From Bacillus sp. FJAT-42315 (GTDB taxonomy: Bacteria; Bacillota; Bacilli; Bacillales; Domibacillaceae), in the NCBI RefSeq assembly GCF_002797375.1, contig NZ_KZ454941.1, positions 2,619,078 to 2,683,077 of the forward strand: DNA of 64,000 bases, in the 5' to 3' direction. This document shows positions 46,117-54,928 of this stretch, piece after piece (the stretch's first letter is position 1; each line of letters opens with the position of its first letter). Made by a program: the position numbers and the translations under genes. The notes under the pieces were generated by a model that did no database searches, had not been told where the DNA came from, and was given only the letters and a program-made list of their open reading frames with translations.

Positions 46117-46793
46117 TGAAATATCCACTTGTACTAGAAAATGTATCAAAATCATTTAAAGATGGGGACTCCACCATTCATATTGTTAAGAATTTATCAT
46201 TTCAAGCCGAGGCTGGCCAGTTTACTGCTGTCATCGGTCCATCCGGTTCAGGAAAAAGCACCTTCTTATCAATTGCCGGTGCACTATTAAGTCCTGATAG
46301 CGGAAATGTTTATATAAACGATAAAAACATTACTCAGTTCACTGACAAAGAAAAAGCACAAGTACGGCTGAAAGATATCGGGTATATTTTTCAAAGTTCC
46401 AATCTTATTCCTTATTTAACAGTGAAAGAACAACTAAAAATTGTGCTGCAAATGTCCAACAAGAAAGACTCTCAGCAAAATAAGTATATGGAAGAGCTAC
46501 TTACATCCGTTGGGTTGCTTTCACGGATCAATCATTACCCGCATCAGCTATCCGGAGGGGAGAAACAGCGAGTAGCGATTGCTCGCGCTTTTGCCAACGA
46601 TCCAGCGATTATTTTGGCGGATGAACCAACCGCAAGCCTTGATCCGAATCGCAGTGTGGATATAGCTACTTTAATTGCTAAACAAGCCAAAGAAAAAAAC
46701 AAAGCGGCTGTGATGGTCACACATGATGAAGCCATCTTGCCGCTTTGTGATGAAGTGTATCGCATGGAAAATGGAAAATTAGTAAAAGTATAA
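46116..46793 (+). CDS. hrtA: Haem-efflux ABC transporter ATPase HrtA-like
   Basis: A 225-residue ABC ATPase of the MacB/LolD class: Walker A GPSGSGKST (41-49), Q loop IFQSSNLIP, signature LSGGEKQRVAIARAFA, Walker B IILADEPTASLD and switch His in MVTHDEAI. It is translationally coupled to hrtB. The order hssR-hssS-hrtB-hrtA on one strand differs from S. aureus, where hrtAB and hssRS diverge. No clear terminator is visible before the convergent AraC gene. Confidence 0.88.
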   Translation: MKYPLVLENVSKSFKDGDSTIHIVKNLSFQAEAGQFTAVIGPSGSGKSTFLSIAGALLSPDSGNVYINDKNITQFTDKEKAQVRLKDIGYIFQSSNLIPYLTVKEQLKIVLQMSNKKDSQQNKYMEELLTSVGLLSRINHYPHQLSGGEKQRVAIARAFANDPAIILADEPTASLDPNRSVDIATLIAKQAKEKNKAAVMVTHDEAILPLCDEVYRMENGKLVKV

Positions 46794-46828
46794 TTTCTAA
46801 AATTGCTGATTTTTATTGATATTTTTCT

Positions 46829-48073
46829 TTAAACAAAAATAATCTCTTTTGTTAATCGGAATTCCCTCGGGGTAATTCCGATTACTTTTTTAAAAGTGGA
46901 GCTGAAATAGTTAGGTGTGTTAAAACCTACTTCATCCGATATTTCTTCTATCGTTTTATCTGTATATCTTAGCATCCAAACCGCTTTTCTCAGACGAACG
47001 AACGTAATATACTCCGAAAATGTATTCCCTGTTTCTTTCTTAAACAAGCGAATGAAATGAGAATAGCTTAAATTCACATGACCGGCTACATCTTTGGCGG
47101 TCATTTCTTCTGAAAAATGATCTTCAATATATTCCGTGCTTTTCTTTATATCGGGCTCTTTTGAAATTTCCTCAAAATATCGCAATGACACTTCATAATA
47201 TGGCGGAAGCGCTCTTGCAATTTTCGATTCTTTAAAAGAATGATGCAAAAGCAGTGGATCATTATAAAGCGAACCGACACCAATATAGATTTGAATTCTG
47301 TACTCCTTTAACAGACGATCGACGATTTTTTCAAAGATCGCTCGCCCTTCCTCCCATTCTTTTATACAGCAAATATTGTCTACTTGCCGAAATAAAACAA
47401 TCAAAGATCTGCGAAAAGGCAGGAAGTATACCCGAGGAACGACTCCCTTAAATTCCTGTTTAAAACTCGAGCATATAAGTTGTACAGATTGATTCTCATC
47501 AATCGGATGACCATCGAGATGAATAAAGCCTTGTACATAGCACACTGTATTAGGAAATTCGTTCTCATTAAACAGTGATAACGAATCCATCATTTCACTT
47601 TCCGAATGAATATCCTCATGCAAAAGCCTTCTTAACATATAATGTTCCATTGATTCATTGAGCTTCATTTTTGTTTTATGTACAGAGATAATTTTCTTTC
47701 CCTTCACTTGAATCAAAGCAATTTCTTGTTGATCTAGCACATTAATTGCTTCGCTTATACTTCGAAAAAAAGCCGATTTTTTCACTGGATTTAATAATAA
47801 AGATTGCATTTGCAAACGAATAGCAATAGGAGATGTGTTCACCCATTCTTCATCAAGCAACAATATATAATAGCAATCATAATGCTTCTTTAATCGATTT
47901 ACTTTCACCCAATCATATAACTGACTTACTTGAACAATTTTAATATGAATGGGTTCATCTGAATAAGCTCGATCCATCACGAAAAGACGATCTTTAAATC
48001 GTTCTTCTAGCCACCCTTTCAGCAAAGGATAGATGGCTAAATTTACATGAGAAAGACATACCTTATACTTCAT
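46829..48073 (-). CDS. AraC family regulator with degenerate receiver-like N-terminus
   Basis: A 414-residue regulator. Residues about 310-412 form a double AraC HTH (TAKDVAGHVNLSYSHFIRLF ... IEEISDEVGFNTPNYFSSTF). The middle (about 195-300) resembles the GGDEF-like domain of CdaR/YesN-type regulators (IQIYIGVGSLYNDPLLLHHS). The N-terminal 125 residues look like a receiver fold without the acidic pocket (SLLLNPVKKSAFF where a receiver has LxKPV). No histidine kinase is adjacent. It is divergent from the DUF485/symporter operon, its likely target. Confidence 0.75.
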   Translation of the reverse strand: MKYKVCLSHVNLAIYPLLKGWLEERFKDRLFVMDRAYSDEPIHIKIVQVSQLYDWVKVNRLKKHYDCYYILLLDEEWVNTSPIAIRLQMQSLLLNPVKKSAFFRSISEAINVLDQQEIALIQVKGKKIISVHKTKMKLNESMEHYMLRRLLHEDIHSESEMMDSLSLFNENEFPNTVCYVQGFIHLDGHPIDENQSVQLICSSFKQEFKGVVPRVYFLPFRRSLIVLFRQVDNICCIKEWEEGRAIFEKIVDRLLKEYRIQIYIGVGSLYNDPLLLHHSFKESKIARALPPYYEVSLRYFEEISKEPDIKKSTEYIEDHFSEEMTAKDVAGHVNLSYSHFIRLFKKETGNTFSEYITFVRLRKAVWMLRYTDKTIEEISDEVGFNTPNYFSSTFKKVIGITPREFRLTKEIIFV

Positions 48074-48208
48074 CCCCCCACCCCCCTCTATACAATAGTA
48101 ACGTGCTTAAATGACAAAAACAAGCAAATATTTATAATATTCAGACACTATATTGTAAGGGATTTTGTTGGATTATTATATATAATTTGAGAAAAGGAGG
48201 AGATATAT

Positions 48209-48568
48209 GTGGAAAAAGAATACGAAATGACAGATCAATCGCAAGGGCTGATTGATGCCGCTCAATTACCGCCGCTAGATTCCGACACAAGTGCCATTAT
48301 GAAATCAGAATTTCGAACAGGTGTAGGACTTTCTTCTTTCTACTATGTGTTTATTTTTTTCATCCCAATCATTAATTGGTTTTTTAAAGACTTTGCTTTC
48401 TTCCAATTTTGGGGAGGGATGTCGGTCACTTGGTTCTTAACGACGATTATCGGGATGGGAATGGCGTTCTTGATTGCCTACATTCATACGAAGCGTTATG
48501 AAAAACGGTTAGCACAATACGAGCAACCGGTTAACGAGAATCAAGCAAAAGGAGGAAACACCGCATGA
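48209..48568 (+). CDS. DUF485 family membrane protein
   Basis: A 119-residue protein with two TM helices (about 46-68 and 75-99), the DUF485/YjcH family that accompanies acetate-type sodium/solute symporters. The GTG start has AGGAGG eight bases upstream. It overlaps the symporter start by four bases (ATGA), so the two are translationally coupled and probably act together. Confidence 0.85.
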   Translation: MEKEYEMTDQSQGLIDAAQLPPLDSDTSAIMKSEFRTGVGLSSFYYVFIFFIPIINWFFKDFAFFQFWGGMSVTWFLTTIIGMGMAFLIAYIHTKRYEKRLAQYEQPVNENQAKGGNTA

Positions 48569-50133
48569 TGCAAACATTATTAGAGCCTAAATATTTATTT
48601 ACGGTTATCTTGATGGGTACGATTATTTATATTACGTATTTGTCGAAAAAGAGTTCTAGCGCTAGTGATTTCTTCGTTGGTGGTCGTTCCTTCGGCTGGT
48701 TTACTAATGGTTCCGCTATCGCCGGTGACTACTTAAGTGCCGCCACATTCCTAGGACTAGCCGGTTTAACCTTTTCGATCGGTTATGATGGAGCATTCTA
48801 TACGTTTAGCTTTTCTATCGGATTAACGCTTCTGGCCATATTCGTTGCTGGTCCGTTGAGAAGATTTGGCGCTTATACGGTAGCTGATTTCGTTGCCTAT
48901 CGCTTCCACAGCAAACGCGCTCGTTTAGTAGCTGTACTCGTCGTTCTTTCGATCTCAGGCTTCTATGCTGCTCCTCAATTGCTTGGTGCTGCTCAAATCT
49001 TAAGCATGTTTTTTGGCACTTCCTATGAATTCGGTATTATTTTTACTTGTTCCGTTATGATTCTTTATGTCGGAATTGGCGGTATGAAAGGGACAACTCT
49101 CAACCAAGCATTAGAGCTATGGATTCGCCTCGGTGCCTTCCTGATCATGGTGGGAGCGGCCATTTACGGTGGACTTCATTACCAAAAAATATTAGCTGCG
49201 ATCACCGAATTTAGTGGTACAATCGCTAACACAGCTCAATTCACTCAAGATGGAAAAGACGTCGCTGTAGATGGACAAGCTTGGTCTACATCAGGAGTTA
49301 TCACACCTAATTTCTTACACACATTATCATTAGTCATTGGTTTATCTTTAGGAACCATTGGCCTACCTCATATTTTATTACGCTTCTACACGAATCCAAG
49401 CGCCAAAGCAGCACGTAAATCTGCGTTAATGGCGATTGGTATCGCTAGTGTCTTCTTCTTATTTGCCGTTTACCTTGGGGTTGTAGGACGAGCTTTATTT
49501 ATCGAAGGAAATGTCAGTCCTGAAGTAATGAAGAACTTAATTACAGGTGGAGACAATATGGTTGTACCATCAATCGCCGAAGCATTAGGTGGAAAATGGT
49601 TACTCGGACTCGTCATTGCTGGTGCCTTTGCCGCGATTTTCTCGAATCTATCCGGTTTATTTATTGCCAGCTCAGGAGCTCTTGCCCACGATTTATACGC
49701 TTCTTTCTCTAAAAAGGAATTAACTCAAAAGCAACGCGTTATGGCTGGAAAGATCTCCATCGTCATTCTTGGTGTGTTATATGGCGCCTTAGGATTATTA
49801 GTAAAAGAAGCTTCTATCGGTCACTTAGTTGCTTTAGCATTTACCGTTGCTGCAAGTACGTTTACACCGATTTTCCTATTCGGAATTTGGTGGAGAGGAA
49901 TGACAGAAAAAGGAGCGATTGCTGGTCTTCTCGTTGGACTTACGGTTTCGATGATTATGATCTTCTTTGCTTCCGCTCTCCCACCTGTTCTTCAGTTTAA
50001 AGTACCAGGCATCATCACTGTACCAATCGGCTTCTTAACGGTGTATGTCGTGTCTAAATTAGACCGTAAAGTTCCAAAAGATGTAAACTTATTCATGAAA
50101 AAAGTTCACTCGAAGCAAAGTGAAGTCGCTTAA
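48565..50133 (+). CDS. Sodium:solute symporter, ActP-like (acetate/monocarboxylate)
   Basis: An SSS-family transporter of 522 residues and about 13 TM segments. It has SASDFFVGGRSFGWFTNGSA near the N-terminus and the family signature region GLPHILLRFYTNPSAKAARKS, divided over TM6-7. Pairing with a DUF485 gene indicates acetate, pyruvate or another short monocarboxylate as substrate. Expression is probably controlled by the divergent AraC-type regulator. Confidence 0.88.
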   Translation: MMQTLLEPKYLFTVILMGTIIYITYLSKKSSSASDFFVGGRSFGWFTNGSAIAGDYLSAATFLGLAGLTFSIGYDGAFYTFSFSIGLTLLAIFVAGPLRRFGAYTVADFVAYRFHSKRARLVAVLVVLSISGFYAAPQLLGAAQILSMFFGTSYEFGIIFTCSVMILYVGIGGMKGTTLNQALELWIRLGAFLIMVGAAIYGGLHYQKILAAITEFSGTIANTAQFTQDGKDVAVDGQAWSTSGVITPNFLHTLSLVIGLSLGTIGLPHILLRFYTNPSAKAARKSALMAIGIASVFFLFAVYLGVVGRALFIEGNVSPEVMKNLITGGDNMVVPSIAEALGGKWLLGLVIAGAFAAIFSNLSGLFIASSGALAHDLYASFSKKELTQKQRVMAGKISIVILGVLYGALGLLVKEASIGHLVALAFTVAASTFTPIFLFGIWWRGMTEKGAIAGLLVGLTVSMIMIFFASALPPVLQFKVPGIITVPIGFLTVYVVSKLDRKVPKDVNLFMKKVHSKQSEVA

Positions 50134-50151
50134 TTCATTTCTATCAAACAG

Positions 50152-50183
50152 AAACTGGAGTAGCCTTGGCCGCTCCAGTTTTT
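50152..50183. terminator. Terminator after the symporter
   Basis: AAACTGGAG pairs with CTCCAGTTT around GTAGCCTTGGCCG-type loop sequence; followed by TTTTATG. It overlaps the 3' end of the convergent lipid kinase gene. Confidence 0.8.
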
Positions 50184-51078
50184 ATGTGGCAATTAGTTTA
50201 ATGGCATTCGGCTTTACTCGAATAGCTAAAGGTGTTTCTCCTATGATTTCTCCATCAGCAATTACCTTCAGTGGACGGTCACTGGAGATGTGAATATCTC
50301 TCCCTTTTAAATAAGTGACCCCATCCTTATTAATATGCTTCCCTGAATAAACTTTAGGTAACAACTTGCTGATAATTGTGCGCCTGTCAATCGTATGCAA
50401 AAATACAAGGTCAACAATTCCATCTGTTGGATGAGCAAGCGGGCAAACCTTCATTCCGCCACCGTAGCTTTGCGTGTTTCCACAAGCGACCATCCATACT
50501 TTCTCAGCAATATATTGATCATTATCAATTTTAATTTTTACATGACTAGGCTTAAACTTCGGAATGACTAATAAAGCACTGAGCACATAAGTCAGTGAAC
50601 CCACTCGCAAAAAATTGAACCATCGCTTATAAAAGGAGCGGGCGGCATGATCAGTAATTTCCGCATCCATGCCCGCTGCTGCAATCGTTAAGCAATAATT
50701 CCCATTTACATGAAGCACATCAAGCTCTCTTACTTCTCGTTTCAGAATGGCTTCAGCTAGCTTGCTTGGATTATTCGTTAACTTGAAGGCTCTCGCTAAA
50801 TCGTTCCCAGACCCTGCTGGCAACACAGCTATGGGAATATCGCTTCCTGCTAAGTCTTGAATCACTGTATGGACTGTTCCATCTCCACCGATCACAATAA
50901 AAGCCGTCACGGTATTCTTGTCTTTAAATTCCCAAACAACCTCACGCGTTTCTTGTTCGGACGCTGTTACAAAGGCTTCGTAAGCCATTTTTTTACTCAC
51001 AAATATTTTCTCTAATTGCTCCCATTTTTTGACGCCCTGGTTATTTCCTGCTTTTGGATTGACAAGCACTACATACAT
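50182..51078 (-). CDS. Diacylglycerol/lipid kinase family protein (YegS/BmrU-like)
   Basis: A soluble lipid kinase of 298 residues. It has the nucleotide motif NPKAGNNQG (8-16), the GGDGT loop (64-68, IVIGGDGTVHTVI) and LPAGSGNDLARAF (about 90-102). Relatives phosphorylate diacylglycerol or related lipids; DgkB itself also has this fold, but its gene is elsewhere in Bacillus. AGGGG precedes the ATG at a long distance. It is probably monocistronic. Confidence 0.88.
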   Translation of the reverse strand: MYVVLVNPKAGNNQGVKKWEQLEKIFVSKKMAYEAFVTASEQETREVVWEFKDKNTVTAFIVIGGDGTVHTVIQDLAGSDIPIAVLPAGSGNDLARAFKLTNNPSKLAEAILKREVRELDVLHVNGNYCLTIAAAGMDAEITDHAARSFYKRWFNFLRVGSLTYVLSALLVIPKFKPSHVKIKIDNDQYIAEKVWMVACGNTQSYGGGMKVCPLAHPTDGIVDLVFLHTIDRRTIISKLLPKVYSGKHINKDGVTYLKGRDIHISSDRPLKVIADGEIIGETPLAIRVKPNAIKLIAT

Positions 51079-51171
51079 ACGAACCGACCCCTGCCATGAC
51101 TTATTTATCCTATCATATCATGATTTGAGCGGTCGCTTGACAAAATGTTCGTATGAATATTTTGATAGACC

Positions 51172-51936
51172 TTACTGATCTTTCGTTCTTTCTGTGTAGG
51201 GCTCGCGTTCATATGGAGGCAAATCTCCAAATGAAGTCATAATCCCTTCTTCATCTAGTTCTGCTTCATATCGTTCATGTTGTTTATTTGGGTAAATAGT
51301 TACCTTTTCCCCTGTAATGTCTACTCCAACAAAATTTTCATAGTCCTCTACATATCCTATATTTTCGTCTGATTCAACGTACATATGATCATAATCAGCA
51401 GGAGGAGCAGCAAAGTCGGATGGCGATTCAGACGTCCCCCATTTTGCGACATCTTGCCATGCATCTTCTGCGTCATAACCGACTGATTCATTCGGGTGAC
51501 CATCATATTCAAATTGGCCAAAAGGTGGGCTTAATACTTCTTCTTCAACCGGCCGATGACGAGAAATCGTTCGATCCGGTGTATGTTCGATACAATAAAC
51601 GGTAGATGGTAGCACTTCAAGTCTCTCTATTGGAATGTCTTGGCCGCACACGATACACGTTCCGTACGCCCCTTCTTCAATCGCCTGTATTGCTCGATTG
51701 ATATTAGCTAGTTCATATTGCTCATGTTCATTTAATGCTACGTCTTTTTCTCTTTCGAATAACTCCGTCCCCTCATCGGCAGGGTGATTATCATAACTTG
51801 ACAGCTCACCCATCGAATCATGAGGATGACTTCTTTCTAGACCAAAATGACGATGATCCTGAAGCCGACGCTCAAGCTCTTGCTTCTCCATCATGAGCTT
51901 TGACAGAAAAGCTGATAATTTCTCAGCTGTCAACAA
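51172..51936 (-). CDS. yteA: YteA family sporulation protein (TraR/DksA-like zinc finger)
   Basis: A 254-residue protein. It has an N-terminal coiled coil (about 5-30), a DksA-type region (NHPADEGTELFEREKDVALNE shared over two motifs) and a zinc finger with CIVC at one end and CIEH at the other, so the last ligand is His rather than Cys. The C-terminal 120 residues are acidic and low in order. yteA is a sporulation gene (sigma-K regulon) in B. subtilis. Several starts are possible (51939 GTG, 51936 TTG, 51933 TTG) behind AAGGGAG; I chose 51936 for spacing. Confidence 0.85.
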   Translation of the reverse strand: MLTAEKLSAFLSKLMMEKQELERRLQDHRHFGLERSHPHDSMGELSSYDNHPADEGTELFEREKDVALNEHEQYELANINRAIQAIEEGAYGTCIVCGQDIPIERLEVLPSTVYCIEHTPDRTISRHRPVEEEVLSPPFGQFEYDGHPNESVGYDAEDAWQDVAKWGTSESPSDFAAPPADYDHMYVESDENIGYVEDYENFVGVDITGEKVTIYPNKQHERYEAELDEEGIMTSFGDLPPYEREPYTERTKDQ

Positions 51937-52041
51937 CACGGTCACTCCCTTACACAAGTTTCCGAAACATTTTTAGTATGAGTTAAATTGACATACTCAT
52001 ACTAAAACTTTCAAAGGGATGATCACTCATTTAAAAATAAT

Positions 52042-52080
52042 AAAGACAGGCTAAACAATTGACTCGTTTAGCCTGTCTTT
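52042..52080 (-). terminator. Terminator of the KinA-like gene
   Basis: AAAGACAGGCTAAAC pairs perfectly with GTTTAGCCTGTCTTT around a nine-base loop; it reaches the stop codon. Confidence 0.92.
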
Positions 52081-53899
52081 ATTTCACTAGCGGTAACAGT
52101 ATTTGCACCGTTGTTCCATTCCCTTCTTCACTAGAAATTTGAAAGGTTCCTTTATGGTTTTCAATAATTTTAAAGCTAACCATCAATCCTAGTCCCGTTC
52201 CCTTCTCTTTACTAGAATAAAAAGGTTCGCCTAATCGTTCAATCTTCTCGTTTGAAATACCGACTCCATTATCCTCCACTTCTATACAAACAAATCCATT
52301 GGACTTCACCATCGTTCGAACGAAAACCTGTCCACCTGAAGGTATCGCTTCTATAGCATTTTTGATTAAATTAATAAATACTTGCTTTAATTGCTTTTGC
52401 TCACAAATGACCATCAGTGGCTCATCTGTAAATTCCGTAATGATTTCCACTTGATTTAAGATCGCTTCAGGTCCCATAAAGGTAATCACTTCTTTTAATA
52501 CATCAACAATGCTTTTTTCTTCCATTTTCATTTCTTCATGGGGCTTAGCGAGCATTAAAAACTCGTTCATAATAAATTCAATTCGTTCAAGCTCAGTAAG
52601 AATAATATCAGCATACTTTGTTTCCGTTTCTTGGTTTAGTAATTGCAAAAAACCTTTGACAGCTGTTAACGGATTTCTTATTTCATGGGCAATCCCAGCA
52701 GCCAGTTGACCAACTACACCAAGCTTATCAGACTTCTTTATTAATAGTTCGCTTTCTTTTAATTCTGATACATCTTCAGAAATGCTCAAATATCGGACAA
52801 TCGTTCCGTCGTTATCCTTTACTGGTGTCACTTTTGTACGAATCCACTTCACCTCTCCGCTGTTCGTCACTATGCGATACTCTAATTCTTTAGCGGAATG
52901 ATGAGGCGTTAGGAAAAAGGCTCGAGCTTGATCAATATCCTCTTCATAAACGGTATCAAACATGACATTTGCATCCTTGTACACCTCTTGCAAATCAAAT
53001 CCCCATACTCGTTCATAAGAAGGACTAATATACACATACTTGCCCAGTTGAATATCATACAGACAAACAATTTCATTAATATTATCAGAAATATTCTGCA
53101 ACAACTTCTCTTGCTCGGCCATAAATTCGATTTGCTGTTCAACAATTTTTTGCGTGTTAACGAGCTCCGTTAAATCTTTGATGATCGCAGAAAGAGCGAC
53201 AATTTCGCCGCCATCATCACAAACTTTAGAATAAGTGACCGAAACAGGGATCATTGTGCCATCTTTCTTCACTCGAAGTGTTTGAAAATTAACAATCCGA
53301 CTACCGTTCAGAACCTCTTCTTTCGCTTGATCAAATTCATATTGCCTATCTGGTGGAAGGATTTCTAATTTTTTACCAACCATCTCTTCAGCTGTCCATC
53401 CAAATAGTTTTTCAAATGCTGTATTGGCGGCGATGACCCGACCTTCAAGATCAAACATGTGAGCCGCCTCTCCTGAATACCCATAAAAGGAGTTATACCA
53501 TGTGCGAGTAGACAGCACTTTTCCATGATTATTACTATATTCAATTGGCCTAGCTACCCCTTGGATGTAACCGCTTCCCGAAATAGCCGCCATTATCCAA
53601 TGCAGACGGTAATATGTACCATCCTTCCTTTTATACCGATTAATGAATGGGATAAACTGATCTTTTTTTAATAGCTCAAGATGTTCAAGTGTATGCTCTC
53701 GGTCTTGTTCATGAACAAAGGTTAAGTAATTCTGATTCTTGATTTCTGGCAAAGAATATTGTATAGCTCTCTCAAAGGAAGGATTTATGTATTCGATTTG
53801 TCCTTCTTGATTTAATAAAATTAACAGATCATTGGTTACCGTAGCGAACCATTTCGCTGTCAGTTCAACTTCCTTCGTATTCATACTTAAATTGTTCAC
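52079..53899 (-). CDS. kinA: PAS-domain sporulation sensor kinase (KinA-like)
   Basis: A soluble kinase of 606 residues with no TM segment. It has three PAS domains (about 15-120, 145-260, 270-380), HisKA with His405 in AGIAHEIRNPLTAVKG, and HATPase with NLIKNAIEAIP, DNGVGISNE and GTGLGL. Length and active-His position equal those I recall for B. subtilis KinA, the main entry kinase of the Spo0A phosphorelay. GTG 53899 is chosen because AAGGGGGG lies seven bases upstream. The gene is not beside patA as in B. subtilis, so orthology needs a tree. Spo0A-box-like sites flank its promoter. Confidence 0.8.
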   Translation of the reverse strand: MNNLSMNTKEVELTAKWFATVTNDLLILLNQEGQIEYINPSFERAIQYSLPEIKNQNYLTFVHEQDREHTLEHLELLKKDQFIPFINRYKRKDGTYYRLHWIMAAISGSGYIQGVARPIEYSNNHGKVLSTRTWYNSFYGYSGEAAHMFDLEGRVIAANTAFEKLFGWTAEEMVGKKLEILPPDRQYEFDQAKEEVLNGSRIVNFQTLRVKKDGTMIPVSVTYSKVCDDGGEIVALSAIIKDLTELVNTQKIVEQQIEFMAEQEKLLQNISDNINEIVCLYDIQLGKYVYISPSYERVWGFDLQEVYKDANVMFDTVYEEDIDQARAFFLTPHHSAKELEYRIVTNSGEVKWIRTKVTPVKDNDGTIVRYLSISEDVSELKESELLIKKSDKLGVVGQLAAGIAHEIRNPLTAVKGFLQLLNQETETKYADIILTELERIEFIMNEFLMLAKPHEEMKMEEKSIVDVLKEVITFMGPEAILNQVEIITEFTDEPLMVICEQKQLKQVFINLIKNAIEAIPSGGQVFVRTMVKSNGFVCIEVEDNGVGISNEKIERLGEPFYSSKEKGTGLGLMVSFKIIENHKGTFQISSEEGNGTTVQILLPLVK

Positions 53900-53956
53900 A
53901 AACCATCCCCCCTTATTTATTATGTAAGAAACGATCAAGGATTTCACTAAAAATTT

Positions 53957-53999
53957 TCCGACAAAATTATACTTGTTTCCCCATAAACATTTTTCGACA
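53957..53999 (-). promoter_or_regulatory. Promoter with two Spo0A-box-like sites upstream of the KinA-like gene
   Basis: On the minus strand: TGTCGAA (plus 53993-53999, perfect 0A box) lies about 22 bases upstream of a TATAAT -10 (plus 53966-53971), and TGTCGGA (plus 53957-53963, one mismatch) lies just downstream of it. No good sigma-A -35 is seen, as at Spo0A-activated promoters. Confidence 0.55.
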
Positions 54000-54038
54000 A
54001 AAATCTAGTTCCCTCTGTCGTTATTTTTTCTTCACAAA

Positions 54039-54078
54039 AGGCTGTCCCAATAGGGTTTAACCATTTGGAACAGCCTGA
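54039..54078 (-). terminator. Terminator after the 37-residue gene
   Basis: AGGCTGT-CCAA pairs with TTGG-ACAGCCT with small bulges; TTTTGTG follows on the minus strand. Confidence 0.75.
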
Positions 54079-54095
54079 AGGAGCAATAAATCGTG

Positions 54096-54209
54096 CTATC
54101 GCTTTTTTTTGTTCATTTCTTGTTGCTGAGCAGATGAATGAGTCTTAGATGCTATCTTCTTTTTTCCACACCCACAGCCTGACTTTTTCTTTTGAGGTCG
54201 ACTTGTCAT
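54096..54209 (-). CDS. Small basic Cys/Gly-rich protein (37 aa), unrecognised
   Basis: A 37-codon reading frame with a very strong ribosome site (TAGGAGGT, seven bases before ATG) reads MTSRPQKKKSGCGCGKKKIA then a Ser/Gln/Lys tail ending MNKKKR. The composition (Lys-rich, GCGCG motif) suggests a small spore or nucleic-acid-binding protein; I do not recognise a family. A sigma-K-like promoter lies upstream and a terminator follows directly. It is downstream of thiE on the same strand with no terminator between, so read-through from the thi operon is possible too. Confidence 0.7.
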   Translation of the reverse strand: MTSRPQKKKSGCGCGKKKIASKTHSSAQQQEMNKKKR

Positions 54210-54238
54210 TTTTTTAACCTCCTACCAATCATATACAA

Positions 54239-54265
54239 TAATATATGGTGAAAAGAAAGTTTTGT
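54239..54265 (-). promoter_or_regulatory. Sigma-K-like promoter of the 37-residue gene
   Basis: On the minus strand AC (plus 54264-54265), 16 bases, CATATATTA (plus 54239-54247) fits the sigma-K consensus AC-N16-CATANNNTA, about 30 bases before the ATG. Confidence 0.45.
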
Positions 54266-54283
54266 AGACACCAACTACCTAAT

Positions 54284-54928
54284 TTATCCTTTTTTCTTAA
54301 CTGAGCTCCACAATTGTTTAGCTGCCACCTCTGGAGACTGATGCTGACTAATCGCTGTAATCACCGAAACACCGTCCGCTCCTGCACGAATAACGGCACT
54401 GGCGTTCTCAACAGTAATTCCACCAATACCCACAATTGGAATGGTCAATCCTTTTGTTCGAATTTCTTCAATCAATGTCGTCCCTTGCACTTCCTTAGCA
54501 TCGGCTTTTGTTTTAGTAGGAAAGATTGGACCTATTCCTAAATAATCGGCTCCATCGGCAATAGCGGCTTCCACTTCTTCGATCGTGTGGGCCGATACAC
54601 CGATGATTTGATTCGGCAATTTCTTCCGAACGACCGCTACATTTTCGTCATCCTGTCCAATATGAACACCATCTGCATTTAATTGGATAGCAAGATCAAT
54701 ATCATCGTTTACAATAAACGGGATTTGATGTTCTTTACACATCACTTGTAGTTCTTTAGCCAATTGAAGCTTTTCCTCGCCCACTAAAGCTCTATCCCCT
54801 TTTTCCCGAAATTGAAACATCGTGATGCCACCTTTAATGGCTTCCTGTAATATTTGTTGGGGGGGAGACACACTGTTAGCCGTTCCCATAATGAAGTATA
54901 CTTTCAACTGCTGTCTTAAGTGCTCCAT
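54284..54928 (-). CDS. thiE: Thiamine phosphate synthase
   Basis: Joins HMP-PP and hydroxyethylthiazole phosphate to thiamin phosphate. The 214 residues have the TIM-barrel motifs [35 protein letters not shown] (over two strands), [15 protein letters not shown] and [10 protein letters not shown]. It is last of the eight-gene thiamin operon; it directly follows thiD with no gap. Confidence 0.95.
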   Translation of the reverse strand: MEHLRQQLKVYFIMGTANSVSPPQQILQEAIKGGITMFQFREKGDRALVGEEKLQLAKELQVMCKEHQIPFIVNDDIDLAIQLNADGVHIGQDDENVAVVRKKLPNQIIGVSAHTIEEVEAAIADGADYLGIGPIFPTKTKADAKEVQGTTLIEEIRTKGLTIPIVGIGGITVENASAVIRAGADGVSVITAISQHQSPEVAAKQLWSSVKKKG

